Positions 19,503 through 27,136 of a DNA stretch of 64,000 nucleotides are shown here, piece by piece. Within the stretch, counting starts at the first letter, position 1. The number at the start of each line of letters is the position of its first letter. The notes below the pieces were generated by a model that was not told the DNA's origin, did not search any database, and saw only the letters and a program-made list of their open reading frames with translations. The translations under genes and the position numbers were made by a program. This DNA is from WARW01 sp964582365 (lineage in GTDB: Bacteria; Patescibacteriota; Microgenomatia; UBA12405), in contig CAZOQV010000001.1 in NCBI GenBank assembly GCA_964582365.1, forward strand, positions 1 to 64,000, given 5' to 3'.

Positions 19503-21188
19503 ATGACTTCAAATTTCTCCACTATTAAAATTGCTGGTCCAGCTGGTTCTGGAATTAAATCTGCCGGCCAACTTTTTTCTAAAATTTTAATTGATCATGG
19601 TTTTAACTTAGCCGATTATAGCGAATATCCGTCTCTTGTTAGGGGAGGGCACAACACTTATCAAATCACTTTTTCCGATCAAAAAGTTTTTTCTACCCAT
19701 TTTAACGTCGATTTATTCTTTTCTGTTTATCCGGGGCATTGGCAACAACATCAAGATGAATTTACTAAATCAACTCTCATTTTTTCCGAAGAAGATTTTT
19801 CTGGTGCTAAATCTAAAGCCAATTTTATTAATCTTCCTTTAAAAGAAATGGCCACTCAAGCTGGTAGTTCTTTAGTTATTAATACTCTTTGTTTGGGTGT
19901 TGCCACTTATCTTTACAATTTAGATGCCAAAAAAGCTAAAGAATTTATTTGTGAAGCCTATGCTAAATATGGCGAAATAAATTGCAATGCCTTTGATTTA
20001 TCCTATGAATACGCCAAAAATAATCTTTCTAAATTTCAAATTAAAATTAAAAAACCAGTTAAAAAAACCAAAATGGGTTTTAACGAAGGTAATGAAGCTT
20101 TCGGCTGGGGATTCATCAAGGGTGGTGGTAAATTTTACGCCGCTTACCCTATGACTCCCGCCACTGGCACTCTTCACTTCTTGGCCAACAAACAAGCCGA
20201 GTTTAAATTAACTGTTGTTCATCCAGAAGACGAGATTGCTGCCGCCAATATGGCTGCTGGAGCCGCTTTTGCCGGTGCCCGCAGCGCCACTGGCACTTCA
20301 GGTGGTGGTTTTGCTCTTATGAATGAAGTTGTTAGTTTTTGCGGTATCACTGAAATTGGTATGGTTTATTATTTAGTTTCTCGTCCTGGTCCGGCCACTG
20401 GTCTTCCCACTTGGACCAGCCAAGGTGATTTACTCCACGCTATTTATTCTGGTCACGGTGAATTTTCTAAAGTTGTTTTAGCCCCCGGTGATGTTGATGA
20501 ATCTTTTGAATTAGGCTACACCTCACTTAACTTAGCCGCTCGACTTCAAACTCCAATTATCGTCGTTAGTGATAAATTAATTGGTGAGTCAAGCTCCAGC
20601 ACTAAATATTTTCCCGATATTGATGTAAAAATAGACGCAGGTGAAATAAAAACCGAAATAGAAGAAACTGATTTCAAAAGATACGCTTTCACCAAAGATG
20701 GCATTTCTCCACTTTCTTTGCCAGGCACTCCTGGTGGTGAATTTTTATGTAACAGTTACGAACATGATGAATTTGGTTTTGCTACCGAAGATGCTGTTTT
20801 GGCCGAAAAAATGTTTAATAAAAGAATGGCTAAACTAGAAATTGCTCAAAAAATCTGTCCTAAGGCCAATTTCTTTGCTTCCAAAAAAGCTAAAAAATTA
20901 ATTTTAACTTGGGGTTCTCCCAAAGGTGCCATTTTAGAAGCCTTAAAATTAATGGACAACAAGGAAGATTTCGCTGTTTTACAATTAAAAACTCTTTGGC
21001 CAATTAATCCTGAAATTAAAACCATTATCAATGCTTTCAAAAAAATTATTGTTATTGAAAATAACGGTACCAATCAATTAATTACTCTTTTAAAATCTCA
21101 ATTCGATTTTAATCCTACTACTATTATCAATAAAAATAATGGCCGCCCTTTCTTCCCAGAAGAAATTATTGATTTACTTAAAAAGTGA
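19503..21188 (+). CDS. 2-oxoacid:acceptor oxidoreductase, fused gamma-alpha subunit
   Basis: A 561-residue protein. Residues 1-185 match the gamma (CoA-side) domain of pyruvate/2-oxoglutarate:ferredoxin oxidoreductases (AGPAGSGIKSAGQLFSKIL, YPSLVRGGHNTYQI). Residues 190-560 match the alpha/pyrimidine-binding domain (GNEAFGWGFIKGGGKFYAAYPMTP is split here for length; PEDEIAAANMAAGAAFAG follows). The enzyme oxidatively decarboxylates a 2-oxoacid to acyl-CoA, reducing ferredoxin. The beta subunit follows at 21221. The start was set at the ATG at 19503 because TAAAAT (19492-19497) lies 5 nt upstream; an overlapping GTG at 19500 is possible. The substrate (pyruvate or 2-oxoglutarate or other) is not settled by sequence. 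Confidence 0.85.
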   Translation: MTSNFSTIKIAGPAGSGIKSAGQLFSKILIDHGFNLADYSEYPSLVRGGHNTYQITFSDQKVFSTHFNVDLFFSVYPGHWQQHQDEFTKSTLIFSEEDFSGAKSKANFINLPLKEMATQAGSSLVINTLCLGVATYLYNLDAKKAKEFICEAYAKYGEINCNAFDLSYEYAKNNLSKFQIKIKKPVKKTKMGFNEGNEAFGWGFIKGGGKFYAAYPMTPATGTLHFLANKQAEFKLTVVHPEDEIAAANMAAGAAFAGARSATGTSGGGFALMNEVVSFCGITEIGMVYYLVSRPGPATGLPTWTSQGDLLHAIYSGHGEFSKVVLAPGDVDESFELGYTSLNLAARLQTPIIVVSDKLIGESSSSTKYFPDIDVKIDAGEIKTEIEETDFKRYAFTKDGISPLSLPGTPGGEFLCNSYEHDEFGFATEDAVLAEKMFNKRMAKLEIAQKICPKANFFASKKAKKLILTWGSPKGAILEALKLMDNKEDFAVLQLKTLWPINPEIKTIINAFKKIIVIENNGTNQLITLLKSQFDFNPTTIINKNNGRPFFPEEIIDLLKK

Positions 21189-21220
21189 AATTATTAATTC
21201 TTAATTATTAACTCTTAATT
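21189..21220. repeat. TTAATTATTAA-type short repeat between the oxidoreductase genes
   Basis: The 32-bp gap is made almost entirely of repeats of ATTATTAA/CTTAATT. It resembles the low-complexity spacers of this genome and holds no clear promoter. Confidence 0.4.
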
Positions 21221-21841
21221 ATGATAAATTACCGCTCTAATATCGTTCCAACTTTTTGTCCAGGTTGTCACAATTTTTTTGTCTATGCTGCCATGCAGTC
21301 GGCCTTTAATGCCATAAATTTAAAATCATCCGATTTAGCCATTAATTTTGATATTGGTTGTGTTGGCAATATGGCTGATTTTTTTAAAGTTTACGGCGTT
21401 CACACTCTTCATGGCCGATCTGTTGCCATGGCTATGGGTGAAAAATTAGCTAACCCTAACTTGACGGTTTGTGTTGTTGGTGGTGATGGTGGTCTTTATG
21501 GTGAAGGCTTAAACCACTTAATTGCCGCCGCCAGATCAAACATAAACATCACTGTTTTTGTTTCTAATAATTATCTTTATAGTCTAACTACTGGTCAAAC
21601 TAGTCCCACCACCCCCAAAGGTTCTCGTACTAAATCCACTCCATTGGGTAACACTAATGAACCTGTCGATATTCTCAAATTAATGACAGCTATTAATCCA
21701 AATGTTTTTGTTAAATCAGTTGATGCCAAAGACATTCAAGAAGTTTCTAAAACATTTAAAGAAGCTTTGGAATTTAAAGGTTTTTCTCTGGTTGAAACTC
21801 GTCAAGAATGTCTCGCTTTTGGTAAACAATTAAAAAGTTAA
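21221..21841 (+). CDS. 2-oxoacid:acceptor oxidoreductase, beta (TPP-binding) subunit
   Basis: A 206-residue thiamine-pyrophosphate-binding subunit that pairs with the gamma-alpha protein just upstream. It shows FCPGCHNFF (residues 11-19; CPGC provides two cluster cysteines), DIGCVGN, GRSVAMAMGEKLANP and the TPP motif VVGGDGGLYGEG with YSLTTGQTSPTT after the NN. It is short for the family (usually 270-300), with the C-terminal part cut after the TPP fold. No separate delta subunit with two [4Fe-4S] ferredoxin motifs is encoded nearby, so the electron acceptor must come from elsewhere. Confidence 0.85.
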   Translation: MINYRSNIVPTFCPGCHNFFVYAAMQSAFNAINLKSSDLAINFDIGCVGNMADFFKVYGVHTLHGRSVAMAMGEKLANPNLTVCVVGGDGGLYGEGLNHLIAAARSNINITVFVSNNYLYSLTTGQTSPTTPKGSRTKSTPLGNTNEPVDILKLMTAINPNVFVKSVDAKDIQEVSKTFKEALEFKGFSLVETRQECLAFGKQLKS

Positions 21842-21847
21842 ACAAAT

Positions 21848-22252
21848 ATGAATTTGACTTCACCAGCTAATTGGGAAGAATTAGTTAATTTAAAATCAAT
21901 TTTACCAACTTGTACCCCAGAATTTGCTCGCTTAGCTGAAGATCTTAGATATTATCGTCTTTATCAAGAACTAGTCCCCAAAAAAATCAGATTAGAGATA
22001 TTGGAAAGACGATTATCTGATGACATTTGTTTTGCTAAAAATATGTTTCCTTATACTCGTCTTTTAGTTAATTTACCAAAAGTAAAACAATATTGTCTTT
22101 GGTCAAAAAATGGTAAATTGTCCGACGAAGAAGTTGAAGCAAAAATTAATAAAACATTTCCCTCGAAATCATATTTTTGGTTTGAAAATTCAGCAGCCAC
22201 TAAATCTGTTCCTGAAATCTGGCATTGCCATGTCTTTGTTAAAGAAGATTAA
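21848..22252 (+). CDS. Conserved protein of unknown function, DUF3605-like
   Basis: A 134-residue cytoplasmic protein without signal peptide or membrane helix. The second half, with YCLWSK, YFWFEN, KSVPEIWHCHVFVK, resembles what I recall of DUF3605 proteins, which end in a Phe-x-Asn, KSVPE and H-x-HV pattern. This is a weak recollection and not a domain call. His and Cys in IWHCHVF could bind a metal. It lies 6 nt after the oxidoreductase beta gene and before the IMP dehydrogenase. Confidence 0.55.
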   Translation: MNLTSPANWEELVNLKSILPTCTPEFARLAEDLRYYRLYQELVPKKIRLEILERRLSDDICFAKNMFPYTRLLVNLPKVKQYCLWSKNGKLSDEEVEAKINKTFPSKSYFWFENSAATKSVPEIWHCHVFVKED

Positions 22253-22264
22253 TTTGATATTATT

Positions 22265-22293
22265 AAAAGGGAAAAATTAAACACCCCTTTTTT
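22265..22293 (+). terminator. Hairpin with T-run just before guaB
   Basis: AAAAGGG (22265-22271) and CCCTTTT (22285-22291) form a 7-bp stem with a 13-nt loop, followed by T residues. It ends only a few bases before the ATG at 22298. It fits a weak intrinsic terminator for the oxidoreductase operon or a structure in the guaB leader. Confidence 0.45.
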
Positions 22294-22297
22294 AATT

Positions 22298-23365
22298 ATG
22301 AACAAATATCCGCTCTGTTTGTCGCTTGATGATGTTCTTTTATTACCTCAATTTTCTAAAATAAATTCTCGGTCAGAAGTCGATTTATCTTGGAAAATGG
22401 GTGATATTAAGTTAAAATTACCCTTAATTTCGGCCAATATGGATTGTGTTACTGGTGTCGACATGGCTGTTGCCTTAGGTAAAATTGGGGGACTTGGTGT
22501 AATTCCTCGTTTTGACAAACCAGAAATTCAATGTCAAAAAATTACAAAAATTAAGGCCGCCGGTGTTCCTGTTGCCGGTTCAATTGGTATTAAAGATGAC
22601 GAATGGCAACGACTTGAACTCCTAATCAAAACGGGTGTTGATCATATTAATATTGATGTTGCTCATGGCCATTTAAAACGAGTTCAAGATTTTTCTTATC
22701 AAATTAAAAAGAAATATCCCTTTATTAATTTATCAGCCGGAGTTGTTGGAACAGCCGATGGTGCCCGTGATCTTTTCAAAGCCGGTGTTGATATTGTTAA
22801 AGTTGGTGTTGGCCCTGGCAGTATTTGCACTACCAGAATTATGACTGGTTGTGGTGCTCCTCAGTTTACTGCCATCACCGATTGTGCCAAAGTTTCAAGA
22901 CATTATCATAAAATAATTTGGGCTGATGGTGGTGTTAAAAATTCTGGTGATGCTGTCAAATGTTTGGCCGCCGGTGCCTCTGCTGTTGTTTTGGGTAATG
23001 TTTTTGCTGGTACTGACGAAGCCCCTCCAGAAATTATTGATATTAATGGTCAAAAATATAAATCTTATAACGGTTCAACCAGTTCCATCGAAAAACAAAG
23101 ACAATTAGGAAAAAATAACTCTGATAAAAACGGTCAGTATCTTAATCATATTGAAGGAGTTGAAGGATTTGTTCCTTACAAAGGTCCTCTGCTAGCACTA
23201 GTTGAAAAATTTATTGCGGGTATTAGATCTGGTTATTCTTATTGTGGAGCCACTAATACTCAAGAACTTTGGAAAAAAGCTAAATTTATTCAAGTCACCG
23301 CCGCCGGCCTTCGTGAAAATAATTTTCACGACATCATTTCTTCGTTGCCATCGTCACATAAATAA
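22298..23365 (+). CDS. guaB: IMP dehydrogenase / GMP reductase family protein without CBS domains
   Basis: A 355-residue TIM-barrel enzyme. IMP dehydrogenase oxidises IMP to XMP with NAD+, the committed step to GMP. Seen: LSLDDVLLLPQFS at the start, the catalytic loop GPGSICTTR with nucleophile Cys at about residue 177, IIWADGGVKNSGD, and a C-terminal EGVEGFVPYKGPL flap. The flap (EGxxxxVPYKG) favours IMPDH over GMP reductase. The barrel runs straight through where the CBS pair (about 120 residues) normally sits, so allosteric control by adenine nucleotides is absent. GMP reductase remains a possible alternative. Confidence 0.8.
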   Translation: MNKYPLCLSLDDVLLLPQFSKINSRSEVDLSWKMGDIKLKLPLISANMDCVTGVDMAVALGKIGGLGVIPRFDKPEIQCQKITKIKAAGVPVAGSIGIKDDEWQRLELLIKTGVDHINIDVAHGHLKRVQDFSYQIKKKYPFINLSAGVVGTADGARDLFKAGVDIVKVGVGPGSICTTRIMTGCGAPQFTAITDCAKVSRHYHKIIWADGGVKNSGDAVKCLAAGASAVVLGNVFAGTDEAPPEIIDINGQKYKSYNGSTSSIEKQRQLGKNNSDKNGQYLNHIEGVEGFVPYKGPLLALVEKFIAGIRSGYSYCGATNTQELWKKAKFIQVTAAGLRENNFHDIISSLPSSHK

Positions 23366-23384
23366 TTTAATTTGACCTATTTTG

Positions 23385-23412
23385 TGATATAAACAGTATG
23401 ATAATTATCATA
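23385..23412 (+). promoter_or_regulatory. Extended -10 with overlapping 16-bp palindrome
   Basis: TGA-TATAAA (23385-23393) is followed by a perfect palindrome, TATGATAATTATCATA (23397-23412), just before the methyltransferase ATG at 23421. The palindrome would cover the transcription start and could be a repressor site. AT-rich DNA produces such palindromes by chance several times per window. Confidence 0.35.
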
Positions 23413-23420
23413 TCTAATTT

Positions 23421-24050
23421 ATGAGTTTTCACAAAGAAACAGTTCGTGCTAATGAAGTTTTAAATGCTTACAATATCCGAAATAGAATTACTTTTGATAA
23501 TCTAAATTTAGATGGTCAAAATCACAACATACTCGATTTTGGTTGTGGGTATGGAACGCCGACTCATATTTTAGCCGAATCAATTCCACATATAGACATT
23601 ATTGGATACGATATTTCTTCAGAGAGAGTAGATAAAGCAAAACGTTTGTATTGGTCAAAACATATGGATAATATTAACTTTACTTCATCAGCGGAAGAAG
23701 TAAACAAAAATAGTCCTTATAACAATATTATTTCTTCTTTTGTATTAGAACATTCGGGTACAGAAGTCTTAATTTATTTTAAAGATCTTTTAAAAATAGG
23801 AGGTAAATTAATTATATTTTTTTACGATATTAAAGGAAAGGATATCGGCAACTTTGGTTTTTATACTGGTGAGGAACAAAACACTATTAAAAATATAGGA
23901 CTCGAAGAATCATTGCGAATATGGTCTAAAAATGGTGTATCAGATTATATTAAAAGTGTTCAAGATGCTGGATTTTCTGTTTTAAAAACAAAAAAATTTC
24001 CTCGAAGTAAAGGTAAATATTCTTATTTAGTTGCTCAAAAAAAGAACTAG
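23421..24050 (+). CDS. Class I SAM-dependent methyltransferase
   Basis: A 209-residue methyltransferase. Motif I is ILDFGCGYGTPTHIL (about residues 36-50), the acidic residue after strand 2 is in IIGYDISSERVDKA, and IISSFVLEH marks motif IV. The rest is a Rossmann-type fold with no added domain, so the acceptor (small molecule, lipid or sugar) is unknown. It converges on a second methyltransferase at 24051-24800 with no gap between the two stop codons. The two are not close paralogues. Confidence 0.8.
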   Translation: MSFHKETVRANEVLNAYNIRNRITFDNLNLDGQNHNILDFGCGYGTPTHILAESIPHIDIIGYDISSERVDKAKRLYWSKHMDNINFTSSAEEVNKNSPYNNIISSFVLEHSGTEVLIYFKDLLKIGGKLIIFFYDIKGKDIGNFGFYTGEEQNTIKNIGLEESLRIWSKNGVSDYIKSVQDAGFSVLKTKKFPRSKGKYSYLVAQKKN

Positions 24051-24800
24051 TTAATTTTTCTTTGCAATTATCGCCATAAATAAGGGAAATTCTTTTCTCG
24101 ACTTATCTTCCATATAAGCCTTAGATCCGGTGCTTTTTTTATCAGAAATCCATTCTTCAATTTTTTCAATACTAAATCCATTATCAAAAAGCATTTCACT
24201 GTAAGCCGACAGGGGATAATGAAACGACCACGTATTTTCGCTTTCTTTTTTTCCCGGATGAGCCACAATTGAAATTTCTTGTGGAGTCATATAATTATCA
24301 ATTCTTCGATATTGAATTTTTTTATTTACATCTTCGCCCCAAGAACTATGTTGAGGAATTCTAAAAATTGGATGATTTAAAACTATTACTAATTTCCCCC
24401 CTTTTTTCAAATGTTTAGCAAAATTCCTAATTACTCCAAACGGTTTTTTAATATTCTGTAACGCTAAAATAACTGCTCCACTATCAAAATTATTTTTTAC
24501 AATTGGTAAATCTTTGCTCGCATCTGCCACATAAAATCGATGATTTGGATTTGTTTTCTTATTCTCAGCTTCTCGAATTAAATTACCCGCCAAATCAATT
24601 CCAAAATATTCCACCTTTTTATCCAAACTTCTTTCTAGTATTCCCTGTCCACAGGCTAAATCTAAAATAGATTCTCTTTCTTTTAATTTTAAAATTCTAT
24701 TTAAATTTGGCATTATTATATGTTGGTGATAGTAGTGTCCTTCATCACCGACTGCTTTGTTGTACCACCTACTTACTTTTTGCCAAGAACTGTTTTCCAT
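24051..24800 (-). CDS. Class I SAM-dependent methyltransferase
   Basis: A 249-residue methyltransferase. Motif I is SILDLACGQGILERSL (about residues 44-59), followed by EYFGIDLAGNLIREA and a motif IV region AVILALQNI. The C-terminal part, with LNHPIFRIPQHSSW and FSIEKIEEW, resembles UbiE/SmtA-like small-molecule methyltransferases. The substrate is unknown. TAAAAT on the minus strand (24807-24812) lies 6 nt before the ATG, the leaderless spacing common in this window. Confidence 0.8.
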   Translation of the reverse strand: MENSSWQKVSRWYNKAVGDEGHYYHQHIIMPNLNRILKLKERESILDLACGQGILERSLDKKVEYFGIDLAGNLIREAENKKTNPNHRFYVADASKDLPIVKNNFDSGAVILALQNIKKPFGVIRNFAKHLKKGGKLVIVLNHPIFRIPQHSSWGEDVNKKIQYRRIDNYMTPQEISIVAHPGKKESENTWSFHYPLSAYSEMLFDNGFSIEKIEEWISDKKSTGSKAYMEDKSRKEFPLFMAIIAKKN

Positions 24801-24806
24801 GATTGA

Positions 24807-24812
24807 ATTTTA
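24807..24812 (-). promoter_or_regulatory. -10 box for the 24051-24800 methyltransferase
   Basis: TAAAAT on the minus strand, 6 nt from the start codon. Confidence 0.4.
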
Positions 24813-24841
24813 ACATTTTTGTTAATTTCCACCAAAAGTAA

Positions 24842-24847
24842 TATAAT
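24842..24847 (+). promoter_or_regulatory. -10 box for the SdpI-like gene
   Basis: TATAAT lies 5 nt before the ATG at 24853, implying a leaderless transcript. Confidence 0.5.
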
Positions 24848-24852
24848 AAGTT

Positions 24853-25497
24853 ATGAAAATTAATAAAATTTATGTCATTTTTCCCCTTATTTTAATTCTC
24901 ATTTCTTTTGTTTTAGCCATCTTTTTTTATCCCATTTTTCCATCTCAAATTGCCACTCATTGGGGAATAAGCGGTCAAGCCGATGGTTATTCTTCAAAAG
25001 CTTTTGGCTTATTTTTTATGCCGATTTTATCGGTCGTTTTATTTTTTCTTTTTATTTCTTTACCAAAAATAGATCCTTACAAAAAAAATTTTGATCAATT
25101 TAAAAAATATTTTCAAAATTTTATCAACCTAATTTTTGCCTTTTTCTTTTATATTTATTTAATTACCATTATTTGGAATTTAGGCTTTCGTTTCAACATG
25201 ATTCAAATTCTTTGCCCGGCTTTTGCCGCCCTTTTTTATTATGCCGGAGTTTTAATGTCTCATGCCAAACGTAATTGGTTTGTTGGTATTCGCACTCCTT
25301 GGACTATGTCCAACGAAAAAGTTTGGGATAAAACCCATAAAATAGGTGGAAAACTTTTTAAACTAACTGGTATAATTTCTTTATTGTCTTTAATTTTACC
25401 TGATCTTTCAGTATTTTTTATTTTAGTTCCCATTCTTTTCACTACTATTTTTGTCTTTATTTATTCTTACGTTGAATATAAAAAAACCGTTATATAA
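24853..25497 (+). CDS. SdpI/DUF1648-family membrane protein
   Basis: A 214-residue membrane protein with about six helices. The N-terminus has the DUF1648 pattern: a first helix followed by PSQIATHWGISGQADGYSSK, where HWG and the Gly-rich turn are diagnostic. The C-terminal half has the SdpI-family signature GIRTPWTMSNEKVWDKTHKI ahead of the last helices. In Bacillus, SdpI gives immunity to the SdpC toxin and acts as a signalling partner; most homologues have no known role. No toxin-like gene is adjacent. Confidence 0.8.
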   Translation: MKINKIYVIFPLILILISFVLAIFFYPIFPSQIATHWGISGQADGYSSKAFGLFFMPILSVVLFFLFISLPKIDPYKKNFDQFKKYFQNFINLIFAFFFYIYLITIIWNLGFRFNMIQILCPAFAALFYYAGVLMSHAKRNWFVGIRTPWTMSNEKVWDKTHKIGGKLFKLTGIISLLSLILPDLSVFFILVPILFTTIFVFIYSYVEYKKTVI

Positions 25498-25498
25498 T
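25493..25498 (+). promoter_or_regulatory. -10 box for map
   Basis: TATAAT overlaps the end of the SdpI-like gene and lies 6 nt before the ATG at 25505. It supports that start and a separate leaderless promoter. Confidence 0.5.
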
Positions 25499-25504
25499 AT
25501 CAAG

Positions 25505-26260
25505 ATGATTATTATTAAAACCCCATCTCAGATTGAAGGAATTCGTAAATCGTCCCATTTAGCCGCGGAAACTCTCAGACATCTTTCAACTTTTATTAAA
25601 CCAGGTATTTCCACTGAAGCCTTAAATCAGATTGGTCATAAATATATTATCGATCATGGTGCTATTCCAGCTCCTCTAAACTACAATGGCTTTCCCAAAA
25701 GTATTTGTACTTCAACTAATAATGTTGTTTGCCATGGCATTCCTTCTCCCAAAGAAATTTTAAAAGAAGGGGACATTATCAATATTGATATCACCACCAT
25801 TTTAAACGGTTACTATGGCGATGTTTCCGCTTCTTTTCCGGTTGGGAAAATCAGTCAAAAATCTCAAAAACTAATTGATATTGCTAAAAAATGTCTTAAC
25901 GATTCTATTAAGTGCCTTAAACCAGGTAAATATTTAAACGATTGCGTTGGTAAAATTATCGAGCCAATTGCTAAAAAAAATGGTTATAGTGTTGTTCAAG
26001 ATCTTGGCGGTCACGGTGTTGGTCTTAATTTTCACGAAGAACCTTTTGTTTATCATTTTGATACCAGTCAAGAAAAAGTAATTCTAAAACCAGGAATGAT
26101 TTTTACTATTGAACCAATGATAAATGATTCTCTAAATTGTCAAATTACACTCGATCGTGGCGATGGCTGGACTATTCGTACTTTTGATGGTTGCAACTCG
26201 GCTCAATTTGAACACACCATTCTAATAACCAAAAATGGTTATGAAATATTAACAATTTGA
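25505..26260 (+). CDS. map: Type I methionine aminopeptidase
   Basis: A 251-residue enzyme that removes the initiator Met from nascent proteins. All five metal ligands are visible with E. coli-like spacing: D95 (NIDIT), D106 (YYGDVS), H170 (GGHGVG), E203 (FTIEPM) and E236 (QFEHT). The substrate-binding His is in VVCHGIPSP (about 77). It has no N-terminal extension or SH3-binding motif, so it is type Ia-like. An upstream in-frame ATG at 25451 lies inside the previous gene and would add 18 residues; the -10 box at 25493-25498 argues against it. Confidence 0.95.
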   Translation: MIIIKTPSQIEGIRKSSHLAAETLRHLSTFIKPGISTEALNQIGHKYIIDHGAIPAPLNYNGFPKSICTSTNNVVCHGIPSPKEILKEGDIINIDITTILNGYYGDVSASFPVGKISQKSQKLIDIAKKCLNDSIKCLKPGKYLNDCVGKIIEPIAKKNGYSVVQDLGGHGVGLNFHEEPFVYHFDTSQEKVILKPGMIFTIEPMINDSLNCQITLDRGDGWTIRTFDGCNSAQFEHTILITKNGYEILTI

Positions 26261-26299
26261 TAACTTTAAAAACTTTATAACTTGATAAACTAAACTATG
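26257..26299. repeat. Short repeat ending at the folD start codon
   Basis: The gap before folD shares AAAAACTTTATAACTTGAT and AACTTGATAAACTAAACT with the gap before the DUF2298 gene (41727-41769). The two copies line up exactly with their ATG codons. Confidence 0.65.
26283..26291 (+). promoter_or_regulatory. Repeat-borne extended -10 for folD
   Basis: TGA-TAAACT lies 5 nt before the ATG at 26297, the standard leaderless spacing of this window. An identical arrangement precedes the DUF2298 gene. Confidence 0.4.
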
Positions 26300-27130
26300 A
26301 TCATTCTTGACGGCAAAAAACTTTCAGAAAAATTTTTAAATTATTTGAAATTAGAAATTGGAAATTTAGGAATTAAACCAACTCTAGATATAATTATTGT
26401 CGGTTCTGATCCTTCCAGTCAAAAATATGTTGCCATGAAACAGGAAAAAGCTCAATCGATTGGTATCGGTGGTTCAATTCATCAACTTAATCAAGATTCC
26501 ACCACTGAAGAAGTTTTATCCTTAGTTCAAAATTTAAACCAAAATAAAAATGTTAACGCTTTTATGATTCAATTGCCTCTTCCTCCTCAAATTGACACTC
26601 AAAAAGTATTATTAGCCATCGATCCTAAAAAAGATGCTGACGGTCTTAGTCCTTGTAATTTAGGTCTTCTTTTTCAGAAAAAATCCAACGGAATTCCTTC
26701 CGCCACTGCCTTTGGAATTATGAGGTTATTAGAAGAGTATAAAATTAATGTCAGCGGTAAAAATGCGGTAATAATTGGTCGTAGTTCAGAGGTCTCAATT
26801 CCATTATTTGCCTTACTTATGGCCAAAAATGCCACAGTAACTATTTGTCACACCCACACCGAAAACCTAAAAGAAATTTGTTCCCAAGCTGATATTTTAG
26901 TTTCTTCAATTGGTAAACCAAAGTTTTTTGGTCCAGATTTTGTCAAACAAGATGCTGTTGTTATTGATGTTGGTTTCGCCACTGATCCTGCTACTGGCAA
27001 AACTACTGGTGATTTTGATTTTGATCAAGTTGCCAAAAAAACCAGTTTTATTACTCCCGTTCCCGGTGGTGTCGGCCCTATGACCGTCACTTCACTTCTT
27101 TTCAATACCGTCCAAATCGCCAAAAATTAG
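26297..27130 (+). CDS. folD: Bifunctional methylenetetrahydrofolate dehydrogenase/cyclohydrolase
   Basis: A 277-residue enzyme of one-carbon metabolism that interconverts 5,10-methylene-, methenyl- and 10-formyl-tetrahydrofolate with NADP+. The catalytic Tyr and Lys are in YVAMK (Y44, K48), equivalent to E. coli Y52 and K56. QLPLPPQI and KKDADGLSPCNLG are the next family blocks, and the nucleotide domain has IIGRSSEVSIP and a C-terminal TPVPGGVGPMTVTSLL. The usual PCTPxG block reads PSATAFG here, so the Cys-Thr is lost, though it is otherwise aligned. The promoter appears to lie in a short repeat just upstream. Confidence 0.95.
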   Translation: MIILDGKKLSEKFLNYLKLEIGNLGIKPTLDIIIVGSDPSSQKYVAMKQEKAQSIGIGGSIHQLNQDSTTEEVLSLVQNLNQNKNVNAFMIQLPLPPQIDTQKVLLAIDPKKDADGLSPCNLGLLFQKKSNGIPSATAFGIMRLLEEYKINVSGKNAVIIGRSSEVSIPLFALLMAKNATVTICHTHTENLKEICSQADILVSSIGKPKFFGPDFVKQDAVVIDVGFATDPATGKTTGDFDFDQVAKKTSFITPVPGGVGPMTVTSLLFNTVQIAKN

Positions 27131-27136
27131 TTTGTT

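Noticed and set aside
26318..26380. LKLEIGNLGI near the start of FolD, reminiscent of the AATTTGAAATT repeat
   Set aside because: The FolD family has a similar helix and LGIKP there, so ordinary homology explains it.
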